This document shows positions 17,041 to 26,645 of a stretch of DNA of 64,000 bases, in pieces. The position numbers and the translations under genes are program-made. Numbering within the stretch: position 1 is the first letter of the stretch; the number at the start of each line of letters is the position of its first letter. Below the pieces are notes generated by a model that saw only the letters and a list, made by a program, of their open reading frames with translations, was not told where the DNA came from and made no database searches. This DNA comes from Desulfonatronum sp. SC1 (lineage in GTDB: Bacteria; Desulfobacterota; Desulfovibrionia; Desulfovibrionales; Desulfonatronaceae): positions 62,001-126,000 of the forward strand of contig NZ_PZKN01000005.1 of the NCBI RefSeq assembly GCF_003046795.1. The letters are read 5' to 3'.

Positions 17041-18417
17041 ATGCTTGAATTATTACAGTTTCACAAAGAACCAATTGAGACTGCCCCGATGAAGCCCCAA
17101 ACAACGTTTATTGATGATCGCGCCCAAGCAAACCTCGCCCCTCCCCCCCTCGGGCTGTCCTGGCTGATCTGGGGGCTGGGGGCCGCGCTCTACTTCATGA
17201 GCTTTTACCAGCGGGTGGCCCCGGCGGTGATGACCGACCTTCTGATGAGCGACTTCCAGATCGGAGCCGCGGCCCTGGGAAATTTTTCGGCCTTTTACTT
17301 CTACAGCTACGTGGCCATGCAGGTTCCCACGGGTATGCTGGCGGACTACTGGGGACCGAGACGTCTGCTCACCGCCGGGGCCTTGCTGGCGGCCCTGGGA
17401 ACCTTTTTTTTCGCCCTGGCCGACACCGTGCTCCTGGCCAACATTGGGAGGCTGCTCATCGGCGGTTCCGTGGCCGTGGCCTGGGTAACCCTGATGAAAC
17501 TGGCCACCCACTGGTTCCCGCCGCGGATGTTCGCCTTTGTCACCGGGATCGGACTGCTGGTAGGGGTGATGGGCGCGGTCACCGCCGGGGCGCCGTTGCG
17601 CCTACTGGTCGACATGATGGGTTGGCGCGGGGTGATGTGGATTCTGGGACTGATCTGTCTGGCCCTGGGCGCGGCCATCTGGCTGATCGTCCGCGACGAC
17701 CCGACGCAGCGAGGATATGCCTCCCATGCTCCCCTCCTGGCCGCGAAAACGGGCCACACCGGCGGGATGTTCCACGGGCTTGGAAGCATCTTCCAGTACC
17801 GGAACACCTTACTACTCACCGTGGCCCAGGGCGGCATGGTCGGCACGGTCCTGACCTTCGGCGGACTCTGGGGGGTTCCGTTCCTGGAGGCCCGCTACGC
17901 CCTTTCCACGCTGGCCGCCGCGGCTCTGAGTTCTGCGATCATGATCGCCTGGGCCCTCTCCGGCCCCCTCCTGGGATTCTTCTCGGACAAGTTGTGCGCC
18001 AGGAAACGGCTTTACGTCACCGCGTCCCTCATCGCCTTGACGGGCTGGTCTTCAGCCCTGCTCATCCCCGGACTACCCTTGCCCCTGTTCGCCGCGGCGG
18101 CCATGATCGGAGCCGCGGCCTGCGGCGTGGTCATCGTGGGCTTCGCCTTTGCCAAGGAATCCGTGCCACCGCGACTGGCCGGGACGGTCTCCGGAGTTTG
18201 CAACATGGGCACCATGTCCGGCCCGATGATCCTCCAGCCGCTGGTCGGCTGGCTCCTGGACCGTCAATGGCGGGGCGAGCTGCTCAACGGCGTCCGGGTC
18301 TATGACGCCCAGGCCTACCAAGCGGCCTTCCTGCCCATGCTTGCCTGGCTCTGCCTCACCCTCGCCCTGGCCTGGTTCACCAGGGAAACCCACTGCCGTC
18401 CGGCTCGCGAGACCTGA
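17041..18417 (+). CDS. Major facilitator superfamily transporter
   Basis: A 458-residue permease with about twelve membrane segments. MFS features include the motif-A-like MLADYWGPRRLLTAGALLAALG near residue 100 and DKLCARKRLYVT between the halves. The N-terminus is uncertain: ATG 17041 adds sixteen residues before ATG 17089 (MKPQTTF), and neither has a convincing ribosome-binding site. The substrate is not recognisable; the arrangement resembles organic-anion/sugar-phosphate-type MFS members. It stands alone, convergent to the hydrolase gene. Confidence 0.85.
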   Translation: MLELLQFHKEPIETAPMKPQTTFIDDRAQANLAPPPLGLSWLIWGLGAALYFMSFYQRVAPAVMTDLLMSDFQIGAAALGNFSAFYFYSYVAMQVPTGMLADYWGPRRLLTAGALLAALGTFFFALADTVLLANIGRLLIGGSVAVAWVTLMKLATHWFPPRMFAFVTGIGLLVGVMGAVTAGAPLRLLVDMMGWRGVMWILGLICLALGAAIWLIVRDDPTQRGYASHAPLLAAKTGHTGGMFHGLGSIFQYRNTLLLTVAQGGMVGTVLTFGGLWGVPFLEARYALSTLAAAALSSAIMIAWALSGPLLGFFSDKLCARKRLYVTASLIALTGWSSALLIPGLPLPLFAAAAMIGAAACGVVIVGFAFAKESVPPRLAGTVSGVCNMGTMSGPMILQPLVGWLLDRQWRGELLNGVRVYDAQAYQAAFLPMLAWLCLTLALAWFTRETHCRPARET

Positions 18418-18476
18418 TATCCGGTCCGGGAGAATCCATCCCTGACAGGAATCAATCCAGAGTACGTTTTCCTCTT

Positions 18477-19448
18477 TCACTCCACCGCCAGAAAACCACC
18501 GACCAACCCGGCCAGCCTTTCCGGCTCCTGATACATCACCCCGTGCCCGCCCCCCTGGATTTCGACGGCACGGGCGTGGGGCAGGGCTTGGGTCAGGATG
18601 TGGGCGTTTTGCGGGGGGATGACCCGGTCTTCGGTTCCGGTGATGATCAGGGTGGAGTTGGTGACGGTGGGGAGGCGGTCGCGGGTGCCGGGCCAGGAGC
18701 ACAGGGTTTGGGCTTGGCGCTGGATGTGGGCGTCGATGATCGGGGCGGTGATGGGGGGAAGGTATGCGGAGGGGTCGGGGTTTTGGCGCAGCCAGTCCTG
18801 GGGGAAAAGGTTGTTCAGCATGCGCTGGATGCGCTCTTCCAGGGTGCCGGAAAGGTCGGTCAGGGATTTCCAGGTTGCCTCGTCCGGCCAGATCGCGGCC
18901 TCGCCGCCGCATGATCCCGTCAGGAGGATCAATCTGTCCACCCGGCGCGGATGGCGCAGGACCAGTTCCTGGGCAATGAACGCGCCCATGGACCAGCCCA
19001 GGACGTGGGCCCTTTCGATGCCCAACCCGTCCAGCACGGCCAGGGCGTCCTCGGCGAACAACTCGATGGAGTACGGCGCGTCCGAGGAACCGCTGAACCC
19101 CATGCCCCGATTGTCGAAAACGATCACCCGTCGGTCCCGCGCCAACCCCTGAATCAAAGCGGGCGGCCACATTTCCATCAGCCCGCCGTAGCCCATGATC
19201 AGCACCAGGGGCGGTCCGGAGAATGATCCGAGGGACGCTTTGGCAGGGATCTCCGATCCGGCCTCCAGCGGGCCGTATTGACGCCAGGCGATCTGAACGT
19301 CTCCGGCCTGGACAAAGCCGGACTTCATTGACTCTTCCATGATCAAATCCTCACTTCCCCCGGCCCGGGCCGTAGCGCCGCAAAGGACAAAGGCCATCAG
19401 CAGAAACACGGAAGCCAGAACAGAAAATACACCCTGAATCATCATCAA
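18477..19448 (-). CDS. Secreted alpha/beta hydrolase
   Basis: A 323-residue alpha/beta-fold hydrolase with an N-terminal signal peptide (VLASVFLLMAFVLCGATARA). The oxyanion region is VLIMGYGG, the nucleophile elbow is GWSMGA (Ser), the acid is in GTEDRVIPP (Asp) and the catalytic His is in GGGHGVMYQ. All triad residues are present. The Cys in VLCGAT could be a lipobox, but cleavage after ATARA is at least as likely. AGGAGG lies six bases before the start. It is 14 bases downstream of the adenine deaminase gene and probably co-transcribed, though no functional link is obvious. Confidence 0.85.
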   Translation of the reverse strand: MMMIQGVFSVLASVFLLMAFVLCGATARAGGSEDLIMEESMKSGFVQAGDVQIAWRQYGPLEAGSEIPAKASLGSFSGPPLVLIMGYGGLMEMWPPALIQGLARDRRVIVFDNRGMGFSGSSDAPYSIELFAEDALAVLDGLGIERAHVLGWSMGAFIAQELVLRHPRRVDRLILLTGSCGGEAAIWPDEATWKSLTDLSGTLEERIQRMLNNLFPQDWLRQNPDPSAYLPPITAPIIDAHIQRQAQTLCSWPGTRDRLPTVTNSTLIITGTEDRVIPPQNAHILTQALPHARAVEIQGGGHGVMYQEPERLAGLVGGFLAVE

Positions 19449-19462
19449 GAGCCTCCTGTGGA

Positions 19463-21109
19463 TTACGAGACGAACAGCGGCACGAAGGAAAACGTCGTTC
19501 CGTCGAACAGTCCTTTGTCGCTGAGCTTCAGAGCCGGAATGACCAGCAGGGCCATGAAGGAGAGGGTCATGAACGGCGCGGTCAGCGGGGACCCCAGATT
19601 CTTGGCCGCGGCGTCCAGGCGCTGATAGGCCGCGGCCACGGCCTGGGCCCCGTCCGCGCTCATCAGGCCGCCGTAGGGCAGGGGCAGCACGTCGGACTTG
19701 TCGCCGTGAACAACGCTGATGCCGCCTCGGTTCTCCACCAGCAGGTTTACGGCCCGGGCCATGTCCGCGTCGTTCGCGCCCACGGCGATGATATTGTGGC
19801 TGTCGTGGGCGATGGTCGAGGCCAGGGCTCCGGTCCGCAGGCCGAACCCCTGGATGAAGGCCAGGGCCGGCGGTGCCTGGCGGTAGCGCTGCAGGACCAT
19901 GAGCTTCAGGATGTCCCGCTCCGGGTCGCTGATGGCCAGCCCGTCCTTGATCCGGGCGCGGGCAGTGGTCGCCTCGGTGATCAACTGGCCGTCCAAAGCC
20001 CGGATCACCCGAATGGTTTCGGTTTGGGCGGGCAGGGCCAGGGCCTGCTCGGTGAAGGGCCGGGCTTCGAAAATATTCACCGGCCCTTCGGCTACAGGCT
20101 CCAGCAAGCTCCGGCCGTCCCGGGCCGCGAGGCGGCCGTCGATGTACGTCTTCAGGACCGTGAAGCGCTCCAAATCGTCCACTATGATCAGATCCGCCGG
20201 GTCGCCTTCCTGAAGCAGCCCCGCATCCAGGCCGTAATGGCGGATCGGATTCAGGGTCGCGGCCCGGAGCACGTCGAACAAATCATACCCCTGAACCAGG
20301 GCGCGACGGATCAGCCGGTCGATATGTCCTTCCAACAGATTGTCCGGGTGCAGATCGTCGGAACAGAACATGACCATGTCCGGACGGCGGGCCAACACCG
20401 GCAGCAGCTCGTCGAAATTCTTGGCCGCGCTGCCTTCGCGAATCAGGATCTTCATCCCGTACTTGATCTTTTCCAGGGCCTCTTCCAGGTTGAAGCATTC
20501 ATGATCCGTACTGATCCCGGCCTGGGCGTAGCGCCGGGCGTCCTCGCCGCGCAGCCCCGGGGCATGACCGTCCACGGGTTTGCCGAAGCGCCTGGCCAGG
20601 GCCAGCTTGCGCATCACGGTCTCGTCCTGATGGAGCACCCCTGGAAAATTCATCATTTCAGAGAGATACTTGATTTCGGGCATCTCCAGCAGGGCTTCCA
20701 CGTCCGCCGCGTCCAGCACGGCCCCGGAGGTCTCGAAGCCCGTGGCCGGAACGCAGGAAGGCGCACCGAAAGCGAACTTGAACGGGGACTTACGACCGTT
20801 GTTCACCATGAATCGCACCCCTTCGACGCCCAGCACGTTGGCCAGTTCATGAGGATCGGACACACTGCCCACGGTCCCGTGTACCACCGCGGCCCGGGCG
20901 AACTCGCTGGGAATGAGCATGGAACTCTCGATATGCACATGGCTGTCGATCAGCCCGGGCAGGATGAACCGGCTCTCCGAAGCATCGCCCGATTCTTCCT
21001 CCGAAACGATCCGCGCGATGCGACCGTTCCTGATCTCCAGACGACCGGCAAAAATTCGCCCGGCAAGAATATCGACGATGTTGCCTCGAATGGTTATGCT
21101 CGTTTCCAT
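19463..21109 (-). CDS. ade: Adenine deaminase
   Basis: A 548-residue amidohydrolase that converts adenine to hypoxanthine in purine salvage. Visible motifs are the metal-binding PGLIDSHVHIESSML, HGTVGSVSDPHE, VDGHAPGL and MFCSDDLHPDNL, plus the C-terminal family-specific segment IAHDSHNIIAVGANDADMARAVN. Length and domain order fit Ade of bacteria. The gene starts close to, and divergent from, the NamZ-like gene at 21241. Confidence 0.94.
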   Translation of the reverse strand: METSITIRGNIVDILAGRIFAGRLEIRNGRIARIVSEEESGDASESRFILPGLIDSHVHIESSMLIPSEFARAAVVHGTVGSVSDPHELANVLGVEGVRFMVNNGRKSPFKFAFGAPSCVPATGFETSGAVLDAADVEALLEMPEIKYLSEMMNFPGVLHQDETVMRKLALARRFGKPVDGHAPGLRGEDARRYAQAGISTDHECFNLEEALEKIKYGMKILIREGSAAKNFDELLPVLARRPDMVMFCSDDLHPDNLLEGHIDRLIRRALVQGYDLFDVLRAATLNPIRHYGLDAGLLQEGDPADLIIVDDLERFTVLKTYIDGRLAARDGRSLLEPVAEGPVNIFEARPFTEQALALPAQTETIRVIRALDGQLITEATTARARIKDGLAISDPERDILKLMVLQRYRQAPPALAFIQGFGLRTGALASTIAHDSHNIIAVGANDADMARAVNLLVENRGGISVVHGDKSDVLPLPYGGLMSADGAQAVAAAYQRLDAAAKNLGSPLTAPFMTLSFMALLVIPALKLSDKGLFDGTTFSFVPLFVS

Positions 21110-21240
21110 GGCGCGCCTCCTCCACCGTCACGTTGGACGGATTCTCGGGCGAGGACCGTTCCCAATCCCGATCCTGGCCCCGGTTGTCGTCTTCCGTGTT
21201 CGATAGTCCGGCGCCGCACTCCATGCAAGGGTCTTTTTTC

Positions 21241-22605
21241 ATGAAACGCATCCCGGCCATTCTGGCTTGCCTCGTTCTCGCCGCCTTTTCCAGCGGCTGC
21301 TTTTTTCGGACGGCCCAAACCGTTCCGTCTCCCGCCCCGGGCGTCCCGCAGGCGACCCAGCCCCATCTTCGTCCCTCCTCGTCGCATGTGATCGCCGGCG
21401 TGGACGTCCTGCTGGACCGGGATTGGCGGACCACGGTCCGGGGAGCGGACGGCGGGCAGGCGATGATTTCGTTTTTCGATCTGCTGCTTAAAGGCCGCAC
21501 CGTGGGCCTGCTGACCAACCCCACGGGGGTGGACGCCAAGCTGCGCTCGACCATCGACCTGCTCCACGACCATCCCGAAGTCCGCTTAGGGGCCTTGTTC
21601 GCGCCGGAGCACGGCATTCGCGGGGACATCTACGCCGGGGAGGCCGTGACCGACGACGTGGAGCCCCTGACCGGCGTGCCCGTGTACAGCATCTACCGCA
21701 GCAAACCCACCCCGGCCATGCTGACCGGACTGGACGCGGTGCTCTACGACATCCAGGACATCGGAGCCAGCTCCTACACCTACATCTATGCCATGGCCGA
21801 CATGATGGCCGCCTGCGCCGAAGCCGGAATCCCGTTCATCGTCCTGGACCGGCCCAACCCCATCGGCGCGGATTTCGTGGACGGCCCGGTGCTGGACACC
21901 AGCCGGTTCCGCAGCGGGATCGGCCAGTACGACATCGCGGCCCTGTACGGGATGACCCCCGGCGAACTGGCCTGGATGCTGAACAACGAATTCCTGGCCA
22001 ACCCCTGCCAGCTGTCCATCATCCCCATGGCCAACTACCGGCGGACCATGCGCTTCGCGGATACCGGTCTGCCCTGGACGCCCACCTCCACGCACATCCC
22101 CTGGCCCATCTCCGCGGTGCACTACAGCCTGACCGGCGTGCTGGGCGAAACCCGGGGCGGCCTGAACATCGGGGTGGGCTACACCCTGCCCTTCGAGTGC
22201 CTGGCCGCGCCCTGGATGGACCGCCACAAACTGGTGGCGGCCATCAACTCCCGAAACATCCCCGGACTACGCGCCCGGCCCATCTCCTACGTTCCCGGTT
22301 ACGGCGGCCACGCCGGACGAACCGTGCACGGCGCGCACCTGGTGGTCACCGACCCCCTGGCCCTGCGTCCCATGACCGCCCAGATCACCCTGATGACCAT
22401 CCTCCAGGAACTCTATCCCGAGCGCAATCTGTTCGACAATCCGGGCATCCGGGAAAGCCTGTTCGATCGCGCCCTGGGCACGGACCAAATCCGGCTCATG
22501 GTCGCCCAGGGCGCCAGCGCCGCAGCCGTCGAACAAGCCATCGCCCCCCGGCGGGAGCGGTTCAAGGAAATGCGAAAAAAGTATTTGTTGTATGAGCCGA
22601 GGTGA
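21241..22605 (+). CDS. NamZ-like (DUF1343) exo-beta-N-acetylmuramidase lipoprotein
   Basis: A 454-residue DUF1343 protein. Its family includes NamZ, which releases terminal MurNAc from peptidoglycan fragments. Characteristic segments are GLLTNPTGVD, FAPEHGIRGD, YSIYRSKPTP, YDIQDIGASSYTYIYAM, VLDRPNPIG and the GETRGGLNIGVGYTLPFE region. A signal peptide ends in FSSGC, a lipobox, so it is probably a lipoprotein. ATG 21241 is nine bases after AAGGG; ATG 21223 is an in-frame alternative. A role in cell-wall recycling is inferred from the family. Confidence 0.85.
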   Translation: MKRIPAILACLVLAAFSSGCFFRTAQTVPSPAPGVPQATQPHLRPSSSHVIAGVDVLLDRDWRTTVRGADGGQAMISFFDLLLKGRTVGLLTNPTGVDAKLRSTIDLLHDHPEVRLGALFAPEHGIRGDIYAGEAVTDDVEPLTGVPVYSIYRSKPTPAMLTGLDAVLYDIQDIGASSYTYIYAMADMMAACAEAGIPFIVLDRPNPIGADFVDGPVLDTSRFRSGIGQYDIAALYGMTPGELAWMLNNEFLANPCQLSIIPMANYRRTMRFADTGLPWTPTSTHIPWPISAVHYSLTGVLGETRGGLNIGVGYTLPFECLAAPWMDRHKLVAAINSRNIPGLRARPISYVPGYGGHAGRTVHGAHLVVTDPLALRPMTAQITLMTILQELYPERNLFDNPGIRESLFDRALGTDQIRLMVAQGASAAAVEQAIAPRRERFKEMRKKYLLYEPR

Positions 22606-22648
22606 GGGGAGGGAGAAGAACTCAGGAGTCAGAAGTCAAAATCGAAAT

Positions 22649-22673
22649 CGGCACGTTCCGGCTACCCGTGCCG
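22649..22673. repeat. 7-bp hairpin in the gap before the amphi-Trp gene
   Basis: CGGCACG and CGTGCCG flank an 11-base loop. There is no T-run, so it is a weak candidate for transcript end or regulation. The rest of the 131-base gap shows nothing else beyond the AAAGGAGG site ahead of 22737. Confidence 0.3.
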
Positions 22674-22736
22674 TATTGAACGTAAAAACGGAATGATCAC
22701 CCATGAACCGTTGAATCCCCAACAAAGGAGGCCGAC

Positions 22737-23006
22737 ATGGAAGAAGTTCTGTTCAAAAGCGAAGAGCCCAAAAGCCGGGGCGATGTGGCGACGTTTCTGC
22801 GCCAGTTGGCGGACAAGGTCGAGGGTGGGGAAGTGATCTTGCGCCAGGGAGATCAGGAGCAACAGGTCCGGATTCCCCCAAACCTGGTTCTGGAAACCAA
22901 GCTGGAGCGGGAAACCAAGCGCGACGGCGAGAAAATGAGCTTGGAAGTGGAGCTGGAATGGCGGCCCGGCGGCGGTTCCGCAACCAGCGGGATCGAGTTG
23001 GCATGA
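22737..23006 (+). CDS. Amphi-Trp domain protein
   Basis: An 89-residue protein matching the amphi-Trp domain. It has an N-terminal FKSEEPKSRGDVATFLRQLADKVEGGEV segment and a C-terminal amphipathic strand LEVELEWRPG with the namesake Trp. These small domains occur alone or fused in bacteria and archaea; their function is unknown. A strong AAAGGAGG precedes the ATG. The stop overlaps the start of the nitroreductase gene, suggesting coupled translation. Confidence 0.75.
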   Translation: MEEVLFKSEEPKSRGDVATFLRQLADKVEGGEVILRQGDQEQQVRIPPNLVLETKLERETKRDGEKMSLEVELEWRPGGGSATSGIELA

Positions 23007-23737
23007 GGGACTTGATCACGTCTCGGAACATGCCCTGGAGCGCCCTGAAGGTGGCCGCCACTCTCCTCTGCCTGGTGTTCTGGGGTATTGCCTGCAATGC
23101 TGACCAACAATCCGGAGGTGAGGCCATGCCCGCAACGCAAACCATCCAGCTGCCCGAGCCGTCGCTGTCCGGCCCCGTCTCCCTGGAGGAGGCCCTGACC
23201 CGGCGCCGGTCCGTACGCGGCTTCAGCGACCACCCCGTAACCCTGACCGAGATCGGCCAACTGCTCTGGGCCGCCCAGGGCGTTACCGAACACGGGCGCG
23301 GGCTGCGGACCGCGCCCTCCGCCGGGGCGACCTATCCCCTGGAGATCATCGTCATTGTCGGCCGAGCCGAAGGCCTCGCCCCTGGAGCGTACCGCTACGC
23401 GCCGGGACGTCATGATCTCATCCCGGTACTCCAGGACGACCAACGGCAGTCTCTGGCCCGGGCAGCCCTGAACCAGTCCGCCCTGCTCCAGGCCCCGGTC
23501 ACCTTCGCCGTCACCGCGGTTCATGCCCGGACCGAAGCCCGCTACGGCCGACGCGCGACGCGCTATGTGGACATGGAGGCCGGTCACGCCGCCCAGAACC
23601 TGTCCCTGCAGGCCGTGGCCCAGGGTCTGGGCAGCGTGGTCATCGGCGCCTTTAACGACCGGGACGTGTCCGCCCTGCTGGATCTGCCGCCCGGCGAGTC
23701 CCCGCTGTACCTGATCCCGGTGGGCAAGCCGCGCTAA
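23003..23737 (+). CDS. SagB/ThcOx-type nitroreductase-fold lipoprotein
   Basis: A 244-residue flavin-dependent oxidoreductase of the SagB family. LEEALTRRRSVRGFSDHPVTLTEIGQLLWAAQGVT and RTAPSAGATYPLEIIVIV are the FMN-binding signatures. GHAAQNLSLQAVAQGLGSVVIGAF follows. The N-terminus has a signal segment ending in WGIAC, a lipobox, so this copy is exported, which is not usual for SagB of peptide-modification clusters. No precursor peptide or YcaO gene is near. I set the start at ATG 23003, overlapping the previous stop; a longer reading from 22958 has no support. Confidence 0.82.
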   Translation: MRDLITSRNMPWSALKVAATLLCLVFWGIACNADQQSGGEAMPATQTIQLPEPSLSGPVSLEEALTRRRSVRGFSDHPVTLTEIGQLLWAAQGVTEHGRGLRTAPSAGATYPLEIIVIVGRAEGLAPGAYRYAPGRHDLIPVLQDDQRQSLARAALNQSALLQAPVTFAVTAVHARTEARYGRRATRYVDMEAGHAAQNLSLQAVAQGLGSVVIGAFNDRDVSALLDLPPGESPLYLIPVGKPR

Positions 23738-23781
23738 GAAAAGGAGGACCTGCTTAACCGCCCCTTCGCCCCCACCTCCCA

Positions 23782-26139
23782 TCAGGCCAGGAGGTAAAAG
23801 CCAAGATCCTTTGCATATGGTGGAGGGTTGTAGAATTCCGCGTCTACCTGCTCACCCTGGACGCTTCTGACGATGACACGTCGTTCAATCAATGAGTGTA
23901 ACGTATCGTCCAGGCGAAAGGAGACTTCGAGAAAGTCACCGGGTTTGACATTGAGCGGCCCTGTTGTCACCCGAAAGCCGATTTCGGTCAGGGCGATCTC
24001 TTCGACCAGGATGTTTCCGTAGCTCTTGGCCGAAGGGTGCTCGAACACCCCGTCCAGGCGGACTTTTTTCCGGTAGATCTTTTTCCTTTCCGGCTGCTGC
24101 TCTGTTTCCTGCTCAAGCACGGGCTGGAGTTCCACTTCTCCGGATGCATCGGGCGCGCATTCCAGTACCGCCTTGTCCTGGGCAAGACGCTCCTCAAGAA
24201 AGGTGATCAGCCCCTTGGCATGGTCCGGCTTCACGGTATGGACAAAGATGCTCAGGGTGACGCCCATTTCTCGCTTGAGCACTTCATAGGACGTGAGCAT
24301 CCGCGATCTGGCTTGATCCGCGGCCTGTTTGTCGGTTCCGGGCAGCAGGGCGATGAACTTGTCGCCCTCGTAGCGGAAGACATTATCTGATTTTCTGAAG
24401 GTGGAGCGGAGAATGCCGGCCACCTTTTTCAGCAATTCATCAGCAGCCTTGCGCCCCTTAACCTCGTTGATCCGTTTGAACTTGTCGATGTCAATGATCA
24501 TGATGGAAAGATCATGACCATACTGCCGCAGCATCAGATCCCTATTGCTCAGCATCCGCTCCAGGGAGCACCTGTTTTTCAACCCGGTCAGGTAATCCGT
24601 CGTGGCCATTTTCCGCAGCGACTGCTGGTAGGAGAGTCTTTCGATGGCCATGGATGCCTGTTCTGTAATGGATTCCAGTATTTTCAATTCTTCCGAGGTA
24701 TACGGCAATCCATTAATTTTATTGACAAGCTCGACGACGCCAAAAAACTGTTGATTGATTTTGAGCAAGGCCCCCATGCAGGACAGGGGTTCAAAATCAG
24801 CATACAGCTCCATGCGCCCGGCCAGCTGGGCATCCTGGGAGATATTCTCAGAGATCAAGGGCATATCCCGTTCCGCGAGATATCCGGACAGCCCTTTGCC
24901 CCTGGGCACTCTGAGACCCCGGAGTCGTTCCTTGTTCAGCCCCTCCACGGCGTTGAAGACCACGCCCTCGCTCTTTGGGTCCTTGAGCAGCAAGGCCCAG
25001 TGCATTGGCTCAAAAATGGACCCGATATGGAACATGACAATATCCATGACCTCCCTGGCGGTTCCGGCCTGTGACAGGGATTTGCCGAAAGCAAACCCCA
25101 CATCGTGGAGGGAGAGTTTCTCGCTTGCCTGGCGATGGCCATGCGCGCCTTGCGTGACGTCTCGATGCGCAAGCCTGGTATTCACCCTGGAAAGATTGAA
25201 GCTCATCCAGAGCATGCTCTCCTGGATCTCACCGGGGGTTGGAAATACGAACCGGTAGAACTCGGAAATCCGTTCCATTTCCCTGTTCATAGCTCTGATC
25301 CTGGCGATGACGTCGATTTTGTCCAGGTCAACAAGCCGCTCGATTTCAGGGGCCAGAACCGGGGGGCAGACCGTCTCGCTCTCAAAGGACCCGACGCCCT
25401 GGGTCCAGCAGATGAAGTTCGAGAGGGCCACGATGGAGATGAGCAGCGCCTGATCAGTGGGCAGGCCCTCGTCCGGGAAACTCCGGTGATGGTACTTCAC
25501 CGGCAGAATGATGCTGTCGGGCAAGCCCCAGAGGGAACAGAAGTAAGCTCCCACGTCGTCATGACCAAGGCCGAGGGTTTCCCGTTCCAGATCGACGATC
25601 GTCTCCTGGAACGAGCCGGTATCGTGAAGAAATCCACCGTAGTCCCTGTGACCTTGAAGATCGAGAAAGATTTTCCCCACGTCGTGCAGGAGACCGGCGA
25701 CATATGCTTCTTCAGGGTTTGGAAGCTCAAGTTTCTTTGCAAGTTCCATGGCTAGTACGGCCACGGACAGGGAATGTCGCCAGAAATGTATCCTGTCGAA
25801 CGTTCTTGAGTTGGATGTCGCGAACAGGCCCTGAAATACCGTCATCCCGATGCACAGTTTTCTGATTGCATCAATTCCAAGAAAAACCACAGCTTCTGTT
25901 AGCGTGGTGATCTTCCGCGTAAGGCCAAACCCCGCGGCATTCACCATCTCCAGCACCTTGGCGGCAATCCCGGGATCAGATTCTATCACCCGGGCCATGT
26001 CCTTCACGGAAACATCCTCGTCCCCGACCATTTCCAGAAGCTTCAAGGCTGCCTGTGGAAAGCTGGGCAGTTTGCTGCCTTCCAGGGTGATGACTTTTTT
26101 CAACTCATCTGATGTAGGGAGATCTAAGGCATGTTTCAT
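23782..26139 (-). CDS. HDOD-GAF-GGDEF-PilZ multidomain signalling protein
   Basis: A 785-residue soluble protein. An HDOD domain spans residues about 20-215 (LPSFPQAALKLLEMVGDEDVS, YVAGLLHDVGKIFLD) and a GAF domain about 345-490. A GGDEF domain spans about 505-655 (TTDYLTGLKNRC, IIDIDKFKRINEVKG), and a C-terminal PilZ-type domain about 680-785. The GGDEF motif reads E-G-D-K-F, with the catalytic Glu replaced by Lys, so cyclase activity is doubtful. The PilZ part keeps RKKVR (RxxxR) but has A-L-T-E-I-G in place of D/N-x-S-x-x-G. It probably acts as a regulator rather than an enzyme. It is transcribed alone, convergent with the nitroreductase gene. Input and output are unknown. Confidence 0.85.
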   Translation of the reverse strand: MKHALDLPTSDELKKVITLEGSKLPSFPQAALKLLEMVGDEDVSVKDMARVIESDPGIAAKVLEMVNAAGFGLTRKITTLTEAVVFLGIDAIRKLCIGMTVFQGLFATSNSRTFDRIHFWRHSLSVAVLAMELAKKLELPNPEEAYVAGLLHDVGKIFLDLQGHRDYGGFLHDTGSFQETIVDLERETLGLGHDDVGAYFCSLWGLPDSIILPVKYHHRSFPDEGLPTDQALLISIVALSNFICWTQGVGSFESETVCPPVLAPEIERLVDLDKIDVIARIRAMNREMERISEFYRFVFPTPGEIQESMLWMSFNLSRVNTRLAHRDVTQGAHGHRQASEKLSLHDVGFAFGKSLSQAGTAREVMDIVMFHIGSIFEPMHWALLLKDPKSEGVVFNAVEGLNKERLRGLRVPRGKGLSGYLAERDMPLISENISQDAQLAGRMELYADFEPLSCMGALLKINQQFFGVVELVNKINGLPYTSEELKILESITEQASMAIERLSYQQSLRKMATTDYLTGLKNRCSLERMLSNRDLMLRQYGHDLSIMIIDIDKFKRINEVKGRKAADELLKKVAGILRSTFRKSDNVFRYEGDKFIALLPGTDKQAADQARSRMLTSYEVLKREMGVTLSIFVHTVKPDHAKGLITFLEERLAQDKAVLECAPDASGEVELQPVLEQETEQQPERKKIYRKKVRLDGVFEHPSAKSYGNILVEEIALTEIGFRVTTGPLNVKPGDFLEVSFRLDDTLHSLIERRVIVRSVQGEQVDAEFYNPPPYAKDLGFYLLA

Positions 26140-26258
26140 TGATCACCAGAACCCTTCGAGGTTCCATGACATTAAAAAAATAAATCGCATCCCATGGTGG
26201 AGTGTGTACGCCCACTTCCTCAGCTCGCCTTTACTGACCCTCATTTTTCTCATTCTTA

Positions 26259-26645
26259 TCAGACCATGAGCACCGTATCGCCATATGCCGGAAGAGTTCC
26301 GTCGCTGGTCAGCAGGAACATCGGCTCACTGAGGGATTGAGCCACAAGCATGCGATCAAAAGGGTCCGCGTGAAGCAAGGGCAAGGACTCGACAGCCAAG
26401 GCATGGTCCCATGTCATGGGCAGCCTGAAATACCCTGCTCTTGTAAAGCAGTCGGCGGCGTTCGCGCCCGAAAGAGGCATGCCCCCTCGCCCAATAGAGA
26501 ACTTGATGGATATCTCCCAGATGGTGGCCGCGCTGACGTACACCTCGGCGACCGGAGCCAGGATCAGCTCACGCGCCTTTGCGGAGAGCCTGGGACTGTC
26601 CACGACGGCCCACAAAGCAATATGCGTGTCCAGGAGCAGTCTCAC
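26259..26645 (-). CDS. PIN-domain toxin (VapC-type)
   Basis: A 128-residue PIN-domain ribonuclease toxin. It has LLDTHIALW with the first acidic residue, AATIWEISIK with the Glu, and HADPFDRMLVAQS with the next Asp. This PIN subfamily normally pairs with a Phd/YefM antitoxin, as here. The start is a GTG whose bases overlap the antitoxin TGA, indicating translational coupling. The target RNA is unknown. Confidence 0.85.
   Translation of the reverse strand: MRLLLDTHIALWAVVDSPRLSAKARELILAPVAEVYVSAATIWEISIKFSIGRGGMPLSGANAADCFTRAGYFRLPMTWDHALAVESLPLLHADPFDRMLVAQSLSEPMFLLTSDGTLPAYGDTVLMV

Noticed and set aside
18073-19170. 365-residue antisense/frame-shifted ORF across the MFS and hydrolase genes
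   Set aside because: Pro/Arg/Gly-rich shadow; both real frames have clear domain motifs.
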